From contig JODP01000011.1 of assembly GCA_000719025.1 (NCBI GenBank), positions 62,001 through 126,000 of the forward strand: 64,000 nt of DNA, in the 5' to 3' direction. The position numbers were made by a program, and so were the translations under genes. The notes below the pieces were generated by a model. That model worked only from the letters and a program-made list of their open reading frames with translations. It was not told the DNA's origin and searched no databases. Positions 60,434 to 64,000 of the stretch are shown piece after piece (position 1 is the stretch's first letter; every line of letters begins with the position of its first letter). The DNA is from Kineosporia aurantiaca JCM 3230. GTDB taxonomy: Bacteria > Actinomycetota > Actinomycetes > Actinomycetales > Kineosporiaceae.

Positions 60434-60796
60434 GGGGCAGACCCTCGGTGGTGCCGGCCACACGGCGAACGTGAGAGTCACCACCGCGCCGGGGGCCACG
60501 GCCGAGCCCGCCGCCGGACTCTGCCGGATGACCTCGTATTTGTTGTAGGCGCAGCTGTTGTCGTTGTACTGCTTGAAGCCGAGGCCGAAGCCGGCGGCCT
60601 GCAGCTGGTCGATGGCGATGCCGACGTTCTCGCCGACCACGTTCGGCACGATCACGGTGGCCTGGGCCCGCGCGGCCTCCTGGGCCACCAGCGGGTGGCC
60701 GGCCGAGGCCGCCGAAGCAGCCGGGACCGCGCCCAGGGACAGGGTGGCGGCCGCCCCCACGGCCAGCAGGGGGGCCACGATGTGACGGATCTTCAT
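60431..60796 (-). CDS. Secreted PASTA-domain protein
   Basis: This 121-residue protein has a signal peptide (KIRHIVAPLLAVGAAATLSLGAVPAASA) and one PASTA domain (VIVPNVVGENVGIAIDQLQAAGFGLGFKQY ... VIRQSPAAGSAVAPGAVVTLTFAVWP). PASTA domains bind peptidoglycan fragments or beta-lactams in larger proteins; here it is a lone secreted unit. Two Cys (NSCAYN and the C-terminal RVCP) might form a disulfide. The 19-bp repeat covers the stop. Confidence 0.88.
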   Translation of the reverse strand: MKIRHIVAPLLAVGAAATLSLGAVPAASAASAGHPLVAQEAARAQATVIVPNVVGENVGIAIDQLQAAGFGLGFKQYNDNSCAYNKYEVIRQSPAAGSAVAPGAVVTLTFAVWPAPPRVCP

Positions 60797-60955
60797 GACG
60801 GAACCCTTTCTCGTCCAGAGTGTTGCGCCAGTACTCGCGTTCGTCGTCCACTCTGGGCCGGAGCGCTGGAACCGTCCTGAAACGGCTGTTCACAGGCCGA
60901 CCCTCTCCGGACGGGGAGGTAGCCAGGCCCAGATCTGGTACCTACAGTGGATTGC

Positions 60956-60971
60956 GTTACAAACTGGTAAC
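60956..60971 (+). promoter_or_regulatory. Inverted repeat in the katG regulator promoter region
   Basis: GTTAC-AAACTG-GTAAC lies 70 bases before the likely start of the regulator. It is a candidate operator, possibly for autoregulation. It does not fit the LytTR consensus well, so the binding protein is open. Confidence 0.4.
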
Positions 60972-61041
60972 TCGTCACGAAACGGACAGCACGTGCGGCG
61001 TCCGACGGGCGTCGGGGATGGACCAAGGGCGGTTCTCCACG

Positions 61042-62454
61042 ATGAAAGATGTACATCGGCGCGACCCTCCGGTGATCACCACGGGGCCGGGCTCGGTCTA
61101 TCGCGCCTGGGAGCAGTTCGTCCGGGGTGACGACCAGGTCCTGGGGGTACGCCCCGAGGTGGCCGTCTCCTGGCATCGCTGCCGGGAGCGGTACCGGGTC
61201 GATCCGCACCTCACCGAGGCGCCGATCGCGGTGGCCGAGATCGAGCACCTGCCGGAGCACGACGGGGTGTTCGCCGAGCTCGGTTTCCGGGCCGCCACCG
61301 TCGCGCAGGACGTGAGCTTCGCCGGCGGAGTGGTCACGGTGACCGACGCGAGCGGTCGGATCCTGGCCGAGTGGGGAGATCCGAGCACCCTGGCCCGGGC
61401 CGGGGAGGCCAACCTGGCGCCCTGGTTCTGCTGGTCGGAGTCCGCGGCGGGCACGAACGGCATGGGGATGGCGCTCGAGACTCACGGTCCGGTGCTGGTC
61501 CACGGGGCTGAGCACTGGTGTCAGGCCTTCCACGACTGGACCTGCGCCGGGATCGCGGTGCGGGACGTGGTGAGCCGGGAACCGATCGCGGTGCTGAACA
61601 TCTCCTGCTGGCGCAGCGCGTTGCCGTCGTTCGCCGCGCACTGGCTGACCAACGCCGCCTCTACTACCCAGGGGCAGTTGCGGCGGCGGGCCCGGAACAG
61701 CGGAGCCCAGTTGCTTGCCGCCTACACGCAGGCCCGAGCGGGTTCGGCTGGTTCGCTGGCGGCAATGGACACGTCCGGGAAGGTGGTGATCGCGGACGAG
61801 GTAGCAAGTGTGTTGCTGGGCGTCCCGGCCGCCACGCCGGCGCTGGACGTGACGGTGCGCTGGAATCCGGGCCTACCCCAGTTGATCGACACCGTCCGGT
61901 ACGCGTCCACGCAGGCCGCACGCGACCCGGACTGGGTTGGCTCGACGCAGATCTTCACCCACCTCGCAGACGAGCCGACCCCCATCGTCATCCGGCCGGT
62001 CTTCCTGTCCGGTCACCTGATCGGGAACTTGGTCGCCTTCGGTGCTTCCGACGGAGCACCGGTGGGTGGGGTGAAGGAGCAGAGGACGCGGGTGGACGCC
62101 GACGTGGGGTTGGCGCAGCCACGCCGGGTGGTGGCCACGCGGGAGAACCGGATGCTGTTGCTGCGGCTGCCGGAGGTGACGGTCGCCGAGTCGGACGGCA
62201 GTGACGTTTGGCTGTCTACTGATCAAGGACGTTTGCGAGCAGCTTCGCCGAGTCTCGACCGGTTGGGCGGTGACCTGGCCGACGCGGGTTTCCTCCGGGT
62301 GCATCGCCGTTACGTGGTCAACCTGAACCGGGTCAGGGAGGTCGAACGCGGGCGGAGCGGGGAGCTGTTCCTGGTCATGGAGGGCGATCCGGACGGCATG
62401 GTGCCGGTCTCCCGTCGCAACGCACCAGCCGTCCGCCGTGCACTGGAGATCTGA
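61042..62454 (+). CDS. GAF domain and LytTR DNA-binding domain regulator upstream of katG
   Basis: This 470-residue protein has an N-terminal GAF/AcoR-like sensor (YRAWEQFVRGDDQVLGVRPEVAVSWHRCRERY, then VTVTDASGRILAEWGDP, WFCWSESAAGTNGMGMALETHGPVLVHGAEHWCQAFHDWTCAG). The last ~100 residues carry the LytTR DNA-binding signature (DAGFLRVHRRYVVNLNRVREVERG ... VPVSRRNAPAVRRAL). ATG 61042 is preferred because GGGCGG precedes it; ATG 61018 is in frame. Its stop shares a base with the katG start, so the two are translated together. Regulation of katG under oxidative stress is inferred. Several Cys and Trp in the GAF part could matter for sensing. Confidence 0.85.
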   Translation: MKDVHRRDPPVITTGPGSVYRAWEQFVRGDDQVLGVRPEVAVSWHRCRERYRVDPHLTEAPIAVAEIEHLPEHDGVFAELGFRAATVAQDVSFAGGVVTVTDASGRILAEWGDPSTLARAGEANLAPWFCWSESAAGTNGMGMALETHGPVLVHGAEHWCQAFHDWTCAGIAVRDVVSREPIAVLNISCWRSALPSFAAHWLTNAASTTQGQLRRRARNSGAQLLAAYTQARAGSAGSLAAMDTSGKVVIADEVASVLLGVPAATPALDVTVRWNPGLPQLIDTVRYASTQAARDPDWVGSTQIFTHLADEPTPIVIRPVFLSGHLIGNLVAFGASDGAPVGGVKEQRTRVDADVGLAQPRRVVATRENRMLLLRLPEVTVAESDGSDVWLSTDQGRLRAASPSLDRLGGDLADAGFLRVHRRYVVNLNRVREVERGRSGELFLVMEGDPDGMVPVSRRNAPAVRRALEI

Positions 62455-64000
62455 TGCCCGACCCCAGCGCAGCCGGCGGTCTCGGTCTTTCCCCCACCAA
62501 CGCCTACCAAGGTGACCTGCAGGACCGACTCGACCTGAGCGTCCTCAATCGACATCAACGCGCGACCGGACCCCTGAGCGATTTCGATTACCCCGCGTCC
62601 TTCGCGACTCTGGATCTCGAGGCGGTGGCGCGTGACATCGATGCCGTGCTGGAGACCTCACAGGACTGGTGGCCGGCCGACTTCGGCCACTACGGACCGC
62701 TCGTCCTACGGATGGTCTGGCACTGCGCCGGGACGTACCGGGTGGGCGACGGGCGTGGTGGTGCGAGCGCGAGCCTGCAGCGGTTCGCCCCCGTGGACAG
62801 CTGGCCCGACAACCGGAACCTGGACAAGGCGCGGCGTCTGCTCTGGCCGGTGAAGAAGAAGTACGGGCGCCGGATTTCCTGGCCTGACCTCATGGTCTTC
62901 GCGGGCAACCGGGCGCTGGAGACGATGGGCTTCCGGACGTTCGGATACGCCGGCGGGCGGGTGGAGGTGTTCGAGGCCGGACCGGTGGACTGGGGCCCGG
63001 AGCAGGTCTGGCTCGGGGACGAGCGGCACTCGGGGGTCCATGATCTCGACGAACCCCTGGCCGCGGACCAGTTAGGTCTGATCTACGTGAATCCGGAAGG
63101 GCCGAATACGGTCCCTGACCCGGTGACGTCCGCCCGGGACATCAGGGTCACGTTCCGGCGGATGGGCATGGACGACGCGGAAACCGTTGCGCTGATCGCC
63201 GGGGGTCACAGCTTCGGCAAGACCCACGGGGTAGCCGACCCGGAGCGTCATCTCGGACCGGGCCCGGCGGCTTCGGAGGTAGAGCAGCAGGGGCTGGGCT
63301 GGAACAGCACGCACGGCGAAGGAAAAGCCGGCGACACGGTCACCAGTGGGTTGGAGGGCATTTGGACGCCCACCCCGACTACCTGGGACAACAGTTACCT
63401 GGACGCGCTGTTCGGGTTTGAGTGGGACGTCGCGCTGAGTCCGGCGGGGTTATGGCAATGGACGCCACGCGGCGGCGCCGGGGAAGGCACGGTGCCGGAC
63501 CCGCATGATCCTTCGAAGACGCATGCACCGACCTTCCTGACCACCGACCTGGCGTTGCGTTACGACGCCGCCTACGAAGCGATTGCCCGTCGCTACTACG
63601 AACACCCCGACGAACTGGCAGACGCGTTTGCCCGGGCGTGGTTCAAGCTCACTCACCTCGATCTGGGCCCACGGCATCGCTACCTGGGGCCGCTGGTTCC
63701 TACGGAGGATCTGCCCTGGCAGGACCCGGTGCCTGCGGCGGAGCACGACCTGGTCAGCCCTACGGAGGTCGCTCAGATCAAGCAACGGATCGGGGATTCC
63801 GGCCTGACGGTGGCCGAACTGGTTTCAACGGCCTGGGCCTCGGCTGCGACCTATCGTGACAGTGACAAGCGGGGTGGGACGAACGGCGCCCGTATCCGCC
63901 TGGAACCGCAGCGAAGCTGGCCGGTCAACGATCCGGTGATGTTGGAGCGGGTGCTGGGCGTGCTGGAGGAGATTCGCCGCGACGTCCGGATATCGCTGGC
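62454..64000 (+). CDS. katG: Catalase-peroxidase KatG (N-terminal part; runs off the window)
   Basis: KatG removes hydrogen peroxide with catalase and peroxidase activities on one heme. The 515 codons in the window cover all of the N-terminal heme domain. The distal RMVWHCAGTYRVGDGRGG holds Arg, Trp and His, with the Trp of the Met-Tyr-Trp adduct. The Tyr is in GLIYVNPEGP and the Met in FRRMGMDDAET. The proximal heme His is in IAGGHSFGKTHG. The C-terminal domain is cut. The ATG overlaps the regulator stop (TGATG). The residue after the distal His is Cys where many homologs have Ser or Ala. No frameshift is seen. Confidence 0.96.
   Translation, partial: MPDPSAAGGLGLSPTNAYQGDLQDRLDLSVLNRHQRATGPLSDFDYPASFATLDLEAVARDIDAVLETSQDWWPADFGHYGPLVLRMVWHCAGTYRVGDGRGGASASLQRFAPVDSWPDNRNLDKARRLLWPVKKKYGRRISWPDLMVFAGNRALETMGFRTFGYAGGRVEVFEAGPVDWGPEQVWLGDERHSGVHDLDEPLAADQLGLIYVNPEGPNTVPDPVTSARDIRVTFRRMGMDDAETVALIAGGHSFGKTHGVADPERHLGPGPAASEVEQQGLGWNSTHGEGKAGDTVTSGLEGIWTPTPTTWDNSYLDALFGFEWDVALSPAGLWQWTPRGGAGEGTVPDPHDPSKTHAPTFLTTDLALRYDAAYEAIARRYYEHPDELADAFARAWFKLTHLDLGPRHRYLGPLVPTEDLPWQDPVPAAEHDLVSPTEVAQIKQRIGDSGLTVAELVSTAWASAATYRDSDKRGGTNGARIRLEPQRSWPVNDPVMLERVLGVLEEIRRDVRISL

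Noticed and set aside
60956..60971. LytTR-type direct-repeat binding site for the GAF-LytTR regulator
   Set aside because: The sequence fits an inverted repeat, not the expected direct-repeat LytTR pattern, so only a generic operator was annotated.

Overview
The window is high-GC chromosomal DNA from an actinomycete (phylum Actinomycetota). It carries the actinobacterial housekeeping string clpP-clpP-clpX ... folC-DUF4233-ndk ... (radical SAM pair)-rne-rplU-rpmA-obgE-proB-proA-nadD-rsfS-phosphatase. GTG starts are common, neighbouring genes often overlap as ATGA or TGATG, and an IdeR/DtxR-type iron box is present. The two secreted M6 proteases and the gene mix would fit a Kineosporia-like soil actinomycete, but the genus cannot be fixed from this sequence alone.

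Layout. 1-2.3 kb: end of one clpP, a second clpP and clpX. 2.5-7.5 kb: two tandem paralogous secreted immune-inhibitor-A-type metalloproteases. 7.6-8.6 kb: siderophore-interacting protein behind an iron box. 8.7-10.1 kb: ECF sigma factor with a membrane partner, on the minus strand. 10.2-11.7 kb: folC. 11.8-20.2 kb: sugar catabolic island with a ROK regulator, ABC importer, Gfo/Idh/MocA dehydrogenase, two TIM-barrel isomerase-like enzymes and a gene remnant. 20.2-26.2 kb: oxidoreductases with AraC, TetR and IclR regulators, plus the displaced DUF4233 gene. 26.5-31.1 kb: ndk and a SWIM/DUF6493 pair. 31.1-37.1 kb: radical SAM pair and RNase E/G. 37.3-42.5 kb: thioredoxin/NHL protein, small membrane protein, SDR, and a TetR-MFS efflux pair with a striking double operator. 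42.7-52.2 kb: ribosomal proteins L21 and L27, Obg, proline and NAD biosynthesis, ribosome silencing factor, a methyltransferase and a glycosyltransferase. 52.3-60.3 kb: accessory and secreted genes bracketed by two identical tRNA-Ala(GGC) genes. 60.4-64 kb: secreted PASTA protein, a GAF-LytTR regulator coupled to katG, and a katG cut by the window end.

The most unusual signal is a repeat family found at three intergenic sites (8603-8711, 37178-37273, 45209-45340). Each array holds 2-3 direct copies of a CGTGATCATG-containing unit, then 2-3 inverted copies, all on a strict 22-bp period with a short asymmetric centre. At one locus the repeat contains the obgE stop codon; at another it supplies an upstream start codon for the next gene. 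The arrays are not CRISPR. They could be hairpin terminators, protein-binding arrays, or passive palindromic elements. Other points of interest are paired operators at two TetR loci, splitting of the folC-DUF4233-ndk cluster by accessory DNA, a LuxR-type ATPase with an altered Walker A motif, and three unrelated short tandem repeats near secreted-protein genes.
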